Assembly (NCBI RefSeq): GCF_001949145.1
Contig: NW_019091449.1
Coordinates: forward strand, 958,549 to 993,956
Length of the DNA stretch: 35,408 bases
From: Acanthaster planci
Taxonomy: Eukaryota > Echinodermata > Asteroidea > Valvatida > Acanthasteridae
Direction: 5' to 3'
The position numbers and the translations under genes are program-made. Numbering within the stretch: position 1 is the first letter of the stretch; every line of letters starts with the position of its first letter. The notes below the pieces were generated by a model. That model did not search any database, had not been told where the DNA came from, and saw only the letters and a list, made by a program, of their open reading frames with translations. This document shows, piece after piece, positions 1-10,151 of this stretch.

Positions 1-1775
1 CAAGGCTGGAATAGTTGAATTACCAATAAATTATAAGACAACAAAAAATAAAAAAAATTAAAAAGCAGAAGCTAAGAGGTTTTTTCAAGTCAATTTAAAA
101 TGTGACAAAGTCCAAATTTCTTTAAAACAGGACAAAAATGCCCTTACAGTACATGTCTTCCTAGTTCAAATACAGGGTGCCTGGTACATGTACATGTACA
201 TTAATGCAGACATTTTGGACAAGAAAGAAATACTCCTTCAGCATCAAAACTGCAAAATTGGAATAAAAAAAATGAACATGTATACTTTGAGAATACTGTA
301 TTTTACTAGCATCAATGCATATGCCATGTCTTCTCACATTTAAGTTTTATCAAAGTTTACTTTTACAAGGTGTAGTACTTTTCTGTCTGACGCCTTAACG
401 TTTGTACCTGGTATGTACATGAGTACATGTAACATCGATCATTCAACTGATAATTGTCACAGAATTTACTGAAATAAAGCTTTCCTGATCACATTTGACT
501 AATACCTACATGTATGTCCCCATTGTTGTTGAGACTAGCCAATGAAAACCTGTTCCAATGCCAAAGTTGAGGAAAAACCATCTGCTCCAATCACAGAAAT
601 TACTGTAGATGCAAGTTAAGGATGTCCACCGAATGCTATTTCCTCAGTCCAAACAAACAACAACCTATACTCAAGAGATCCTTCTTGAAGACCATCCAAG
701 CTCTTATCCAAAGCACAAGTTGAAATGGAGAGTATGACAAGGACTAACATCTAACTTTGTGTGGTCTATCCGGGGCTCAATGTATGGGCAAATGTAGCCT
801 GGGGTGGGAACAATCCCAGTTGCTCGAAAACTTGCCGTAACTGACAGCACAGATGGTCAGGGAACTCAACCATGCAGACTCGAGTCTAAAACTGCATACA
901 CGAACTTGATATCCTATTTCCACCACCACTGCCACCTATAATGAATAACATATCTTTTCAAAATGGCGTCGGGTCGAGAAGTGCTGTCAACTTCCTCAGT
1001 TCTGCCCCGCGCCTTCCTGTTTTCTAATCAGAGCTATTTCCTCTCAGCCCTGGTAAACCCAACCACAGCACAATCATCAGGATAAGTCAACCGGGACTAC
1101 TTTTTTCCCTTCTCTAGATGTAACCACTGGATGAGAAACGTGAGTCTATCCATTGCAATGACTAAAAGTTTGATGGCTTTAGCATATTTTCCATCAGGAG
1201 ATACAGAGGGGGGAAAAAAGCTGGACAGCGAGTCATTGATTTCTTCTGTCAGTACATGTATGTACATGTAATACCCAACTCTACATTAAAGGACTAGTTG
1301 GTTGTTGGGTAAGAGTATATCACACTGGCACACGGTGTACATGCACCTGTACGGTACATATACATGTTTGGGAAAACATCATGATGTAACTTGACGTGCA
1401 GCAACTTCCACATGTATGCGTACACAGAAAACTTCAGGTGAGTTTCTTTGTAGTCTTTCTTTGAAAGTCAAACCTGTGACTGACATTCCGAATGCAATGG
1501 AATGCAGACATGTGTACAAATTACACTGATCTGGAGAACGAGGTTTCAAATGGTAACAATGGTTACTACAGTACATGAAGGGAGCAACTTTATTTATTAG
1601 TTGAAGGGAAACACGAACTTGAACAGCAAAGTCTGTTGCAATGTAATTCCAGGAAAAATTCATCATGACATATGTACCGGTATTACCGTAGATGATAATA
1701 GTAACTGGGTTTTTCCCTTGTTCTGCAAGTACAAATATGTAAACATTTGTGATGTACATGTACATGTACATGTAT

Positions 1776-1990
1776 GTACAGTAGGCCTACCCTGTGAGGT
1801 ACAGTAGGCCTACTTCATGAAGTACAGTAGGCCTACCCCGTGAGGTACAGTAGGCCTATCCCGTGAGGTACAGTAGGCCTACCCCGTGAGGTACAGTAGG
1901 CCTACCCCGTGAGGTACAGTAGGCCTACCCCGTGAGGTACAGTAGGCCTACCCCGTGAGGTACATGTACTGTAGGCCTACCCCGTGAAGT
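1776..1990. repeat. 23-bp minisatellite, about nine copies
   Basis: Tandem array of GTACAGTAGGCCTACCCCGTGAG-like units, about nine copies. The middle copies are nearly identical; the first, second and last are variant (CCTGTGAG, TTCATGAA, CCCGTGAA). Each unit carries the palindrome GTAGGCCTAC. It grows directly out of an ACATGT microsatellite on its left, and the motif reappears inside the last unit. Homogeneous inner copies suggest recent expansion by slippage or unequal exchange. Confidence 0.95.
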
Positions 1991-2393
1991 AAAGTAGAGA
2001 GTAAAGAGCTACATGTACATGTACAGAACAGTTTGTAGCTTCTTTAAAATAAAGAACATGGAGTGGATAACATTTTGTTCATCAAAGTTTATCTGGAGCC
2101 TGGGCTGGAAAGTCAGGAGGCAGTGAGTGCACTGTTGACCCTGTTGACGTCTTTCACGAGGCCGCTGCATGCTGCATGCACTTTTAAATCTGGAGGTCAA
2201 CACTCGGCACCTTGAGTCAATATTGAGATCTTGCAAACACAGCAGACTCCAGTTAAACAAATTTTGACTGACTGTGAAAAAAAAATTAACACCTTTCAAG
2301 CCCAATAATTCACTAAAACTACCACCTTTATACTGCTAATGAATTTTTAAACTGAAAGCACATGGTTTATTTTAAGTACATGTACAGTGCCAG

Positions 2394-3102
2394 TAGGGCT
2401 GTGCCGAATATCCGAATAACTGAATATTCAATTGATTATCAAATAATAACTGTTTTTTTTTTCAAATTGGAATATTCAAATGCAAAATTCATGAAAAGGA
2501 AGGGAAAATTTTCCTTTGTTTTAAATGAAAAAATTGCATTATGGAGGCTTGTTTCAAGCAGATTCTAAGGAAAAGTGTCAGAAATCTTACAATGATTTGA
2601 AAGTATATTATTCAATAAACAATTAAAAAGGAATAGAAATTTTCAACAGGGCAAGAAGTCTTGTTCATCTCTTAGATCTTGCTAAATCCTGGCTGGAGAT
2701 ACTCCTACATTTGGGAAGCTATTAGCCCTAACTACCCAAGGGTTGCTGGACCTAACCTTCCCCATTCTTACAAAGTTAAACACCCATATGGGACTTTGTG
2801 CACAGAGGCTGTTGGACTTACTTTTTCTAAGGTACATGTACGCTAAACCTAATGCAAAAGCCAGCTGGCCTACCAGACCTATCCCCACAGAATTAAACAC
2901 TTTACTACTGTTTAATTCTGTGTGATTGGGGAAGGTTAGGGTTAGAGTGATTATAATGTACACTTGTGTGTGTTATTTCAACTGATTTTGTATATACATG
3001 TAATTTGTTCATTAACAATCGGCGACTGAATATTCGGACATTCAATCAAATTGAAGATCAAATATGTGAATAGTGAATTTATTCGAATTGAGTCATCTCT
3101 AA
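2394..3102. mobile_element. Non-autonomous hAT-like DNA transposon with 8-bp target duplication
   Basis: The left end reads TAGGGCTGTGCCGAATA and the right end, reverse complemented, reads TAGAGATGACTCAATTCGAATA, so both termini fit the YAGRG start of hAT elements. The flanking 8-mers are AGTGCCAG (2386-2393) and AGTACCAG (3103-3110), seven of eight identical, as expected for an old hAT 8-bp target-site duplication. Subterminal DNA on both sides is rich in GAATATTC-like words in inverted orientation. No transposase is visible. The interior (about 2690-2950) contains further inverted repeats and may be a nested insertion. Confidence 0.7.
2745..2945. repeat. Nested inverted repeats inside the hAT-like element
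   Basis: CCTAACCTTCCCCA near 2752 is mirrored by TGGGGAAGGTTAGG near 2928. Inside lie two tighter hairpins: CACAGAATTAAACA (2886-2899) with TGTTTAATTCTGTG (2909-2922), a perfect 14-bp stem with a 9-nt loop, and ACAAAGT/ACTTTGT around the palindrome CCCATATGGG (about 2770-2802). The arrangement suggests a small palindromic element or a folded subterminal region. No coding content is seen. Confidence 0.6.
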
Positions 3103-3920
3103 GTACCAGTACTGCACATGTAAAATAAAGAATGCACAGAGCAATAGGCATGATAGGGGTGCAATATGGATTGATATTGGTATGTCTAACACTGCACATA
3201 CATGTACATGTACATGTACATATCATGTGATTCCTCTTCACTGTTAGTCATTGTGAGTCAAGGTTGCTGCAAGTAGCTGTCTGAGTCTGACTTTTTTTTC
3301 ACATTTCTTACTGGAGACATTTTTACATGATCTGCAAGAACACGATACCTATCACATTGACCAGTTCACTGTTATTAATGTGTACAATGCGTGTACGCAC
3401 ATGTACATGTACATTTTTCACATGTTACACCTGTGCACGGACAAACACAATGTAGAAACGAACAATACAGCACACATTTTATCACACACAAATGACCAAA
3501 GACCATGCAAACTTGACACTGGTAGTCACATAACAGTTCACTATACAGCGTACATGTACATGAATGCGTAAGTCAGACTTTGAAAGTACTTTTCTGTCTC
3601 GTATGTAGGTGTACCATTACAACATTAGTGTGAATAGATGGGGTGATTTCCATAATAATGTACACACACATACATGTACACTGTACATGTACATGTACGT
3701 ACACAAACCTTAATTATCTTCAAAGATTGCTACGCATACAGTATATGACAATCACAAAAAGTCACTTAATACACACAGAGTACAATTTACCAATGAAAAT
3801 GTAATTTTATTAAGTCAACATGAACACTGCAAAGCGATTTCTTCTAACGGTACGGTAAGCCACAATTTTATCCCTTTTGAAATGATCCACTGTACATGTA
3901 CCGGGTACATTCCGTAATCA

Positions 3921-4153
3921 GGGCCCAATTTCATAGAGCTACATGTACTTAAGCATAAAGTGCAAGAAAACCTTGCTTGATAAATCATGCATGTGATGTA
4001 CCGGTATATTGTTTTGAAATAATATTCAGCTGTCTTTTGGTTAGCATGATAATCTCACAGAGTTTTAACTGGTAACCTTTGTTTTTTCAAGCAAGGTTTT
4101 TTCACGCTTAAGCAGATTTTGTGCTTTTGAAAGCAGCTCTATAAAATGGGCCC
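3921..4153. mobile_element. MITE with GGGCCCAATTTCATAGAGCT termini
   Basis: The left terminus GGGCCCAATTTCATAGAGCT is mirrored at the right by AGCTCTATAAAATGGGCCC, imperfect terminal inverted repeats of about 20 bp. A second inverted pair lies inside (AGAAAACCTTGCTT near 3967 and AAGCAAGGTTTTTT near 4091). It is 233 bp, has no coding capacity and no clear target duplication (at most the CA on both sides). From memory, ends of this type are dispersed in echinoderm genomes, which is part of the reason for the lineage guess. An ACATGTAC block has replaced part of the left subterminal region. Confidence 0.7.
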
Positions 4154-4723
4154 CATGCAGATGAAGTGCTTTTACATGTACATTGTACATGTACGGTACC
4201 AGCAGACAACTTGTTATTCTTTCAACTGGTCAAATCTTACCATTGGCACAGGATGAAGAAAGGAGAGGTTAATTCCTTCCTTGTCCCTAATTGTGCGTGA
4301 ATTCATGCGATTTCCCTGAAATTGTGTAAATAATGTATGGCATACACTGTATTGGTACATACAGGTACTATGATGTATGTACCGGTATACATGTACATGT
4401 ACTTGTACACGTGTACATGTATGTATCTGTTATTCCAATGGCCAGGCATCATGTACATGGACGGTAACTCAACCTGACGTGCTGTTTTCTTGGAAGCTAC
4501 TAGTAAGTTTAAGAAAAACATGCCAAAGCAAACTTAATAATGTGATTCACATGACCAGTAACCTTGCCGCTAAGATGACTTTCACGTACATGTACATGTG
4601 CATGGACATGTAATGTGCATGTGCTTGACATTTCTCATTACCAGCATAATGATCATAACAGGAGCAGATCACATGCATTCTTTACTGTGAGCTAACATTT
4701 TTGAGGAAAAAGTATCCACATTA

Positions 4724-5106
4724 ATATTGTTACGCCCCAACTATAGCATCAGTCCCAACTATAGTTGGGCCCGTCCCAACTATAGTTTGGCCCGTCCCAA
4801 CTAGAGTGCTACAGTTGGGCCAGCCCAACTACAGTAGAGAGGTCCTGTGTACATGATGTGCCCAGCATGTGCCAAAGTCATATTGTTTACAAATGTCACG
4901 TCATTGGTCATAGGGCTAGATGAACAGATGAAGTGCCACATTTTAGATGAATTGTGTCAAGTGTGAGACACATTGACTTGGATAATGTTGAGACATTTCC
5001 CACAAACATTGGTCAACAATAGTTGGGCCAGCCCAACTGCAGCACTACAGTTGGGACTGTCCCAACTGTAGTTGGGACTTATGCTATAGTTGGGCCGTAG
5101 CAATAT
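4724..5106. mobile_element. CCCAACTATAGTTGGG-rich MITE with CATTA target duplication
   Basis: The element starts ATATTGTTACGCCCCAACTA and ends with the inverted counterpart of ATATTGCTACGGCCCAACTA. It is flanked by perfect CATTA 5-mers at 4719-4723 and 5107-5111. Each arm of roughly 80-90 bp is built from short palindromes of the form CCCAACTATAGTTGGG or variants, so each arm can fold on itself as well as pair with the other. The 383-bp element has no coding region. A 5-bp duplication is compatible with several DNA transposon superfamilies, so I do not assign one. Confidence 0.85.
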
Positions 5107-5363
5107 CATTAGAGTTGTGATCTGCATGATCAGATACAATGTACATGTACATGTGGTGAACTGGAAAATATTCTTCAAACATTTTTTTTCAAATCTGGTT
5201 TCACCAAGAAAGCGTGTACGTGTGGTATGTGGTACATGTACTGTACAACCCATGTTCATGGCTTGACTTTGGAGAGCCTGTAAGGAAAGTGGACAATGCA
5301 AAACCAGGGCAATATTTACATATTGTTATTGGACTAATGCACATAAAAGTCTGTCTGTACACA

Positions 5364-5406
5364 CATGTACACGTACATGTACACGTGTACATTGTACATG
5401 TACATG
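5364..5406. repeat. ACATGT/GTACAC microsatellite block
   Basis: Short run of alternating ACATGTAC and ACGTGTAC words. The sequence is self-complementary and can form a hairpin or cruciform. It is one of the denser left-hand examples of the microsatellite that pervades the window. Confidence 0.9.
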
Positions 5407-6080
5407 AGGGTATGCTCAAACGATACGGTTATACTTGCAAACAAAAATTGCACAACTTGTCTATCAAGTCTTGGCATCTTTTCGATGCCACACAAACCAC
5501 TTTGGATAACTAGTTTTGTTTTGCATTTAACCCAAGTTAAACAAGCACCGGGTGGAAACTTCCAACCTTAGCAACTTGAACATCCTTTAGAACCCTTAAA
5601 AGAACGGTCACACTGCAGCATTTTGGATGACAAGCTACATGTACCTTGAATATCCTGCAAAATCTTTAAACACAGTTTGGCAAACCCAAAGTGCATGTAC
5701 ACAGGTAGTACTCAGCAAGTACTGTACGGTAGCATACTGTAGGTGTAGAAGTCAAATCCTATGCCTGTGTAAAGTTACACATGTAACATGCATGTACATG
5801 TGGTAATGGCTGTGCTGTATTACATGTTGTAGTCTTGAATAAAATCACAAACAAGGCCAAAGATACCGGTAGGGGTCAAGGCAGAGCTAGGAAAACTTGT
5901 CAAAAGTTGTAAAATCGGGAGCTTTCAACACTTTTCCTTAAAGGGGGGAGGGGAACTACATTTTTGTTGGACTTTGTCCAGACACTGAGTCAGACTTGAT
6001 GAGTGCTGGCCCATGTAATTTCTTCATTAGCAGCGTGACTGAACTCCGCCTAGCCTGAAAGCCATCCCGTGTCAGCAGCC

Positions 6081-6183
6081 ATGATGAACCAGCCCTTGCA
6101 AGGCTGTGTGTTTCAGAACCTGCAGTCTGCACCGTACACGGCCACGTCTGGAAACCCAGGCTACATGCACAATGTGTCCTCAG
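6081..6183 (+). CDS. arnt: ARNT coding exon 1 (start codon exon)
   Basis: First coding exon of the ARNT orthologue, the obligate bHLH-PAS partner of the aryl hydrocarbon receptor, HIF-alpha and SIM-type proteins in the nucleus. It encodes residues 1-34 plus one base, starting MMNQPLQGCVF, a Gln/Asn/Ser-rich segment without a domain. ATG at 6081 was chosen because an in-frame TAG lies at 6051-6053 with no ATG between, and the context GCC-ATG has a purine at -3; ATG 6084 is an alternative. The donor is CAG|GTGAGT at 6184. Only the phase-compatible splice to the next exon and the reading frame tie it to ARNT; the sequence itself is not conserved in families I know, so this exon is less certain than the bHLH exons. 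TTTCTTCATTAG ending at 6030 could be an acceptor, which would make this the second exon of the transcript. Confidence 0.75.
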
Positions 6184-6397
6184 GTGAGTACATGTACTGC
6201 ACTGACAGGATCAACATGTCATTGTACAAATTTCAACTATTAGTTTGTTTGGTTTTACAGAGTACCTGTAATTCTCCAACTTGAAGTCCGTAAAGTATTT
6301 TAAGTGAAATGTATGTACACATACATGTCAGAGCTCAGAGACTTGCTACATGCAGTCCTCTTTCTATTACAAGGAACAAGTGATGTGTTACACTGTA

Positions 6398-7131
6398 CAG
6401 GGTGTCCACATAAAAAGTATACCTAGATAAAAATTACTGTAATGGCAAAACTACTTTATATAAAGAGAAATATATCTCTAGAAAGGGCAGAATGCCCTCT
6501 TTGCAGTGGTATGTATACAGCTTTTGATGTTATTGACACAGATGAGTGAACAAATTAGACCGATGTTAAGGGTACTGAAATCGGCACTGTGACAAGTTTG
6601 CATATTTGATTAACAAGGCTCAACCATGCAAGTGTGCAGAATACCAAATGCTTTTGCTTTAAGAACTGTGAGAAGTTGCATATTGATAACAAAAGTCAGC
6701 ATGTGGAGTGAAGGCGATTTCTTTTTATGGCGTTACCTGCAGAACCAAATTTTCACTACACCCTCAGCTAATGTTCAGGAGTTAACGTGCAAGAATAGTG
6801 GAAGAAGTTAATACATGTAATTTCCGTCAAGACCTTGAAATGATCAGACGAGCAGTAAGGGACATATTACGACGATGTCAGATGTGCATTGACAGGAGGA
6901 CTTAGCACATTAAACTGATGAGGTACTTGTAAGTAGCGAAAACAAAGCAGATAAAGATTGATTTACATGTACATGTAGGTACATTCCTTGTTTTCAAGAA
7001 TGCGCTCTTAAAGCAAAGGCATTTGGTATTCTGCCAACTTGCATGGTCTAGCCTTGTTAATTGCATACATGTACATGTATGCAAACTTGTCACAGTGCCG
7101 ATTTCAGTATACTTTTTAAGTGGACACCCTG
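6398..7131 (+). mobile_element. Mariner-like DNA transposon remnant with long inverted repeats
   Basis: The outer ends CAGGGTGTCCACATAAAAAG (6398) and CTTTTTAAGTGGACACCCTG (to 7131) are inverted repeats. A TA precedes the left end; the right end is followed by CA, a possible decayed TA target duplication. A second, longer inverted region pairs about 6570-6680 with 7005-7112 and shares GAAATCGGCACTGTGACAAG. The left arm carries about 150 bp (roughly 6424-6570) with no counterpart on the right, so one arm gained or lost DNA. Between the arms lie fragments of a transposase C-terminus, annotated separately. The element is about 734 bp and defective. Confidence 0.8.
6700..6898 (+). pseudogene. Mariner-like transposase C-terminal fragment, frameshifted
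   Basis: One frame reads GDFFLWRYLQNQIFTTPSA then NVQELTC before a stop at 6809-6811. The following segment, in another frame from about 6819, reads NFRQDLEMIRRAVRDILRRC followed by QMCIDRR and a stop. The (L/G)DFFLWGYL motif followed by a helix ending in RRxxxCIxxxGxH is the usual C-terminus of a group of Tc1/mariner transposases, and the Asp of GDFFLW (6716-6718) sits where the third catalytic acid is expected. The N-terminal DNA-binding region and the first two catalytic acids are absent. This is a dead internal fragment within the 6398-7131 element. Confidence 0.75.
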
Positions 7132-7185
7132 CATTACAAAGTACAACAATTGGCTTAGCCTCTTGTCAACACAACTCCATAAACA

Positions 7186-7335
7186 CCGCTTCTGACGATT
7201 GCTGTTGTCTGGGCGATTGTGAGAAAAACTCACATACATGTACCCGTGCTTGCTCAGGTGGGACTCGAACCCAATGCCTGCTTAGTACTGCAGACGTCGT
7301 AACTGACCAAGTTGGTGGTTGAGTGGTTTATACAA
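7186..7335 (-). mobile_element. tRNA-derived SINE fragment (minus strand)
   Basis: On the minus strand, GGTTCGAGTCC (7271-7261) is a perfect RNA polymerase III B box. About 40-50 bases upstream on that strand lies CTTGGTCAGTTACGACGTC, resembling a tRNA D-arm/A-box region. Downstream on the same strand is CTCACAATCGCCCAGACAAC, a non-tRNA body. The tRNA-like part does not form a complete cloverleaf with an acceptor stem, so this is a SINE head, not a functional tRNA. The 3' limit and any target duplication are not clear. Confidence 0.55.
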
Positions 7336-9935
7336 GTACATACATGTATGTAACATCAATAAACTAGCGAAGTCCACAGAATACATGTACATGTACATGT
7401 GATGATTCTTGAATAACAATCAGTGCTATTCAGTACATGTACATGTATGCATACACTGGGCATACTAATACATAGTGTATGTATGCACCGGTTCTAGTGC
7501 AAGTTTATGAAGGTCTCCCCTCCAAGTAGCCTGTTCTAGAGAGCAGAGACCCAACAATGACTGGTCTCACATCTTGAACACTTATTTCCTTGGTTTGTTT
7601 GCCAAGAGCCCTGGCATTCCCTCGACATTCAATACTTGGGCGAAAACCAAACGAGCTACTTGTGTCTGTTTTGAACAAACCTGCTGTTTTGATTCAAGAC
7701 TTTGTCCAAATCGAATATACTTCCATATTTATGAATTTTTGAAACAAAATACTTTGAGGTCAAAACAAAAAGTGAACTTTCATTCACATGTATTTACTGA
7801 AAGGCACTTGAGGCATATACCCAGCAAAAATGTTCCAAAATAATTTTTCCTTCAACTTGTTCTTTTACTTTTGGAGGTACATGTATTTAGTCTTGCTGGG
7901 ACTAAGGGAACAAATCACCAATTTATACCCAACATCAGTTGGACTACCAACCTCCTGTCTTAACGAGAAGACGGACCCCCTATCCTGATACTTCAGATAG
8001 ACCACCACCACAAACATGTTATATGTATTTCCTTCCTGGATATGTAAATATTAGATTGGCTGGAAGCTCAAATGAATAATTCAAATATTCAAATTGACTT
8101 GGGTATACATGTAAATATTTACACGTTAATGTACACATCAGTGATCAGGTACACTTCCCCCATTTTGCAACTTTGCGGTGACGATGACAGGTCCTACCCT
8201 CGCACCGACCCATCCCCTACTCCGCCCACCCCTGCCCCCAAAATTGTAAGTGGTTGTGGTCATGAATTGATGCTAAAAATGTTACATGTACAGCCCGATT
8301 CTCGTCGGATACATTTGCAAACCCAAGCTAATTTTCTCCATCCGGGTAGCTTTCATTTGCTCCTCTGCCTGCCATTACAAACAAGAACAAGTTCCTCAAA
8401 AACCTCAGGACATACAAAAATTATAATTGTAAAACTCACCCCATTTTTGGACCAGTCAAATGCTACATGCATCCGCACTTGCCACTCCCCGTTCAGAAAT
8501 GAGTGCCTGTCAACAACTGCACACCATGCACACCGTCTCCGTGGGTGTTTAGCAACGTAAGAACTAAACTCACAACACGTACAGTTCTTTCACAATGTGC
8601 TCATCGTGTCGCAGTAAAGCTTTTGGTATGAGTTCACTGAAACTGTAACAGAATGCGTTGGCTTCCTGATTGTCATCTGATCTGAAGTCCTATGGATGAG
8701 GGAAAAAAGAGAAGTGAAAGTCAATAAACAGTTGTCCAAACTAGAAAATGATCTCCGAGCTGTAATAAAACCTCTTAAGCATTGATATTGTAAAAAAACA
8801 GCCATTGGGAAATGTTTTGTGACCAAAATAGAACAGACACAAGAAAACCTTCCACATGCGGACAATAATTTTTTTCTGAAAATGTTACAACAGCAATCAG
8901 AAAGAACACATGTGTCCTAAAAAGAAAAAATTAGCTCAGAAAATTCTGAAGCATTACTCAGACAATAGTTTTTCTGACAAGTGTCATAAGTTTGTGCAAA
9001 GACCAAAGGGACATCAAGTGTTATCCGCTCTTTCCCAGACACTCTATGATTTCTGAGAACAACTTGGTTGGGAAGAAAACCTGTGTTCAAATGACTGTGA
9101 TAGTGACCATCAACACGCTGCACCGTCAACATACTGTCAACACCTCTGAAAGACATGGTACGGCCTAAGTTCTGTTAGAAGGCAAAATGACCGTCAACGG
9201 CTACGCTGCTTAGAGATAAACTTTTCGTGTGAAAATACGTCCTTACCAGTGCCTACTCCATTTTCAAAATTGGAATGTAACCTCAAACCAATGGAAATTC
9301 TTGTTTAGCCCAAATACATGTACATAGTATCGTTCTATGTCACTTTAGCTGAATTATACTGTACGCTGGATGTGTTGACGGTGTGTTGACGTTACTATCA
9401 TGTGTTGATGGTGATGTTGATATTAGTAAGACCCCTTCAGGGGCATGTTTACTCACACTCAACATCAAGCATCCTAGGCTACATGTACATGCCTATTGGT
9501 AGCCGAGTGCTCATAGCGCTCACCAGCTTTGCTTTAATAAATGGTAAATGACAGGTCAAAATGACAACAGATCAGCCCCAACATGCCCAATAGATCTACC
9601 AGCCCAAATTTCAGGAGCTACATGTACATTTTGATATTGTGCACAGGGCAAACCATTTTAGCAGCCCCACGTTAAAGTGAACAAAGCTACAATGTAGAGG
9701 GAAACCAATTGTTTACAACAACAACATTCGCGAGCATCCATTCACCAAACGTTACGCAACGTTGTTGTCGTGAGTTTGTTCCCCTCTGTTAAATCTTCAG
9801 AGCATGCACACATGAAACACGAAAAAGGTTTAATTCCAGACCTTGGGCTTGGTTATGTCCTTGCTCTAGACAATGGTTAATTATATATAATGGAGGCCTA
9901 GTCTTTAGTTTGTGGGCCTATGTATGTACCGGTAT

Positions 9936-10047
9936 GCTAGCCCGGGTTGGACGTTGTCTTCATTACACCACTTTAATACTTTGTCACTTGGCAAAGCAAT
10001 GTACATGTAGCCCTAAAGAACTAAGACGAAGTCCAACCTGGGCTAGC
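9936..10047. mobile_element. Short palindromic element with GCTAGCCC ends
   Basis: GCTAGCCCGGGTTGGACGTT at the left is mirrored at the right by AAGTCCAACCTGGGCTAGC, an inverted repeat of about 25 bp with few mismatches. The centre (about 60 bp) includes an ACATGTA block. The whole is 112 bp with no coding potential. It lies immediately beside a second palindromic element at 10063-10151, and a CCTATGT word occurs before, between and after the two. Confidence 0.65.
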
Positions 10048-10062
10048 AAGTAGGTCCTATGT

Positions 10063-10151
10063 TAGACCTGTAAACAGGGCCCAACAAATACTTCTCCGTC
10101 GTATTCGAATACTCCTGCATCGTATTTATTGGGCCCTGTTTACGGGTCTCG
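10063..10151. mobile_element. 89-bp hairpin element with probable 8-bp target duplication
   Basis: The arm AGACCTGTAAACAGGGCCCA continuing to AACAAATAC (10064-10091) is mirrored by GTATTTATTGGGCCCTGTTT continuing to ACGGGTCT (10122-10149). This is a 28-bp stem with two or three mismatches or wobble pairs. The loop contains the perfect 12-bp palindrome GTATTCGAATAC (10101-10112). The flanks TCCTATGT (10055-10062) and CCCTATGT (10152-10159) agree at seven of eight bases, suggesting an 8-bp target-site duplication. A miniature foldback transposon is the simplest reading. Confidence 0.65.

Larger units (their letters stand above)
1..6030. other. Upstream/intergenic DNA before the first recognised coding exon
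   Basis: No coding region is supportable here. The stretch holds short ACATGT-type microsatellite blocks, a 23-bp minisatellite (1776-1990), a hAT-like element (2394-3102), a GGGCCC-ended MITE (3921-4153) and a CCCAACT MITE (4724-5106), listed separately. About 600-1250 is free of the microsatellite and moderately GC-rich, with an ATGGCG-initiated 40-codon frame at 963-1082 that I could not match to anything. It may be a promoter or 5'UTR region of ARNT or of a neighbour, but no promoter element is diagnostic. The remainder is AT-rich and featureless. Confidence 0.5.

Noticed and set aside
963-1082. ATGGCG-initiated 40-codon frame in a GC-richer patch, context CAAAATGGCG
   Set aside because: Too short, no recognisable motif, no obvious donor; could be a YY1-like promoter word by chance. 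Not called as a gene.
8072-8560. 162-codon open frame with a Pro-rich middle
   Set aside because: Composition is biased only locally, there are no domain motifs, and no splice context ties it to ARNT. Most likely a chance frame in intron 1.
8590-9156. Two adjacent minus-strand frames (91 and 79 codons)
   Set aside because: No motif recognised and no splice sites or frame continuity that would join them into a gene.
9483-9530. GGTAGCCGAGTGCTCATAGCGC, resembling a tRNA A box
   Set aside because: No B box or cloverleaf downstream within tRNA or SINE distance; at best a tiny SINE scrap.
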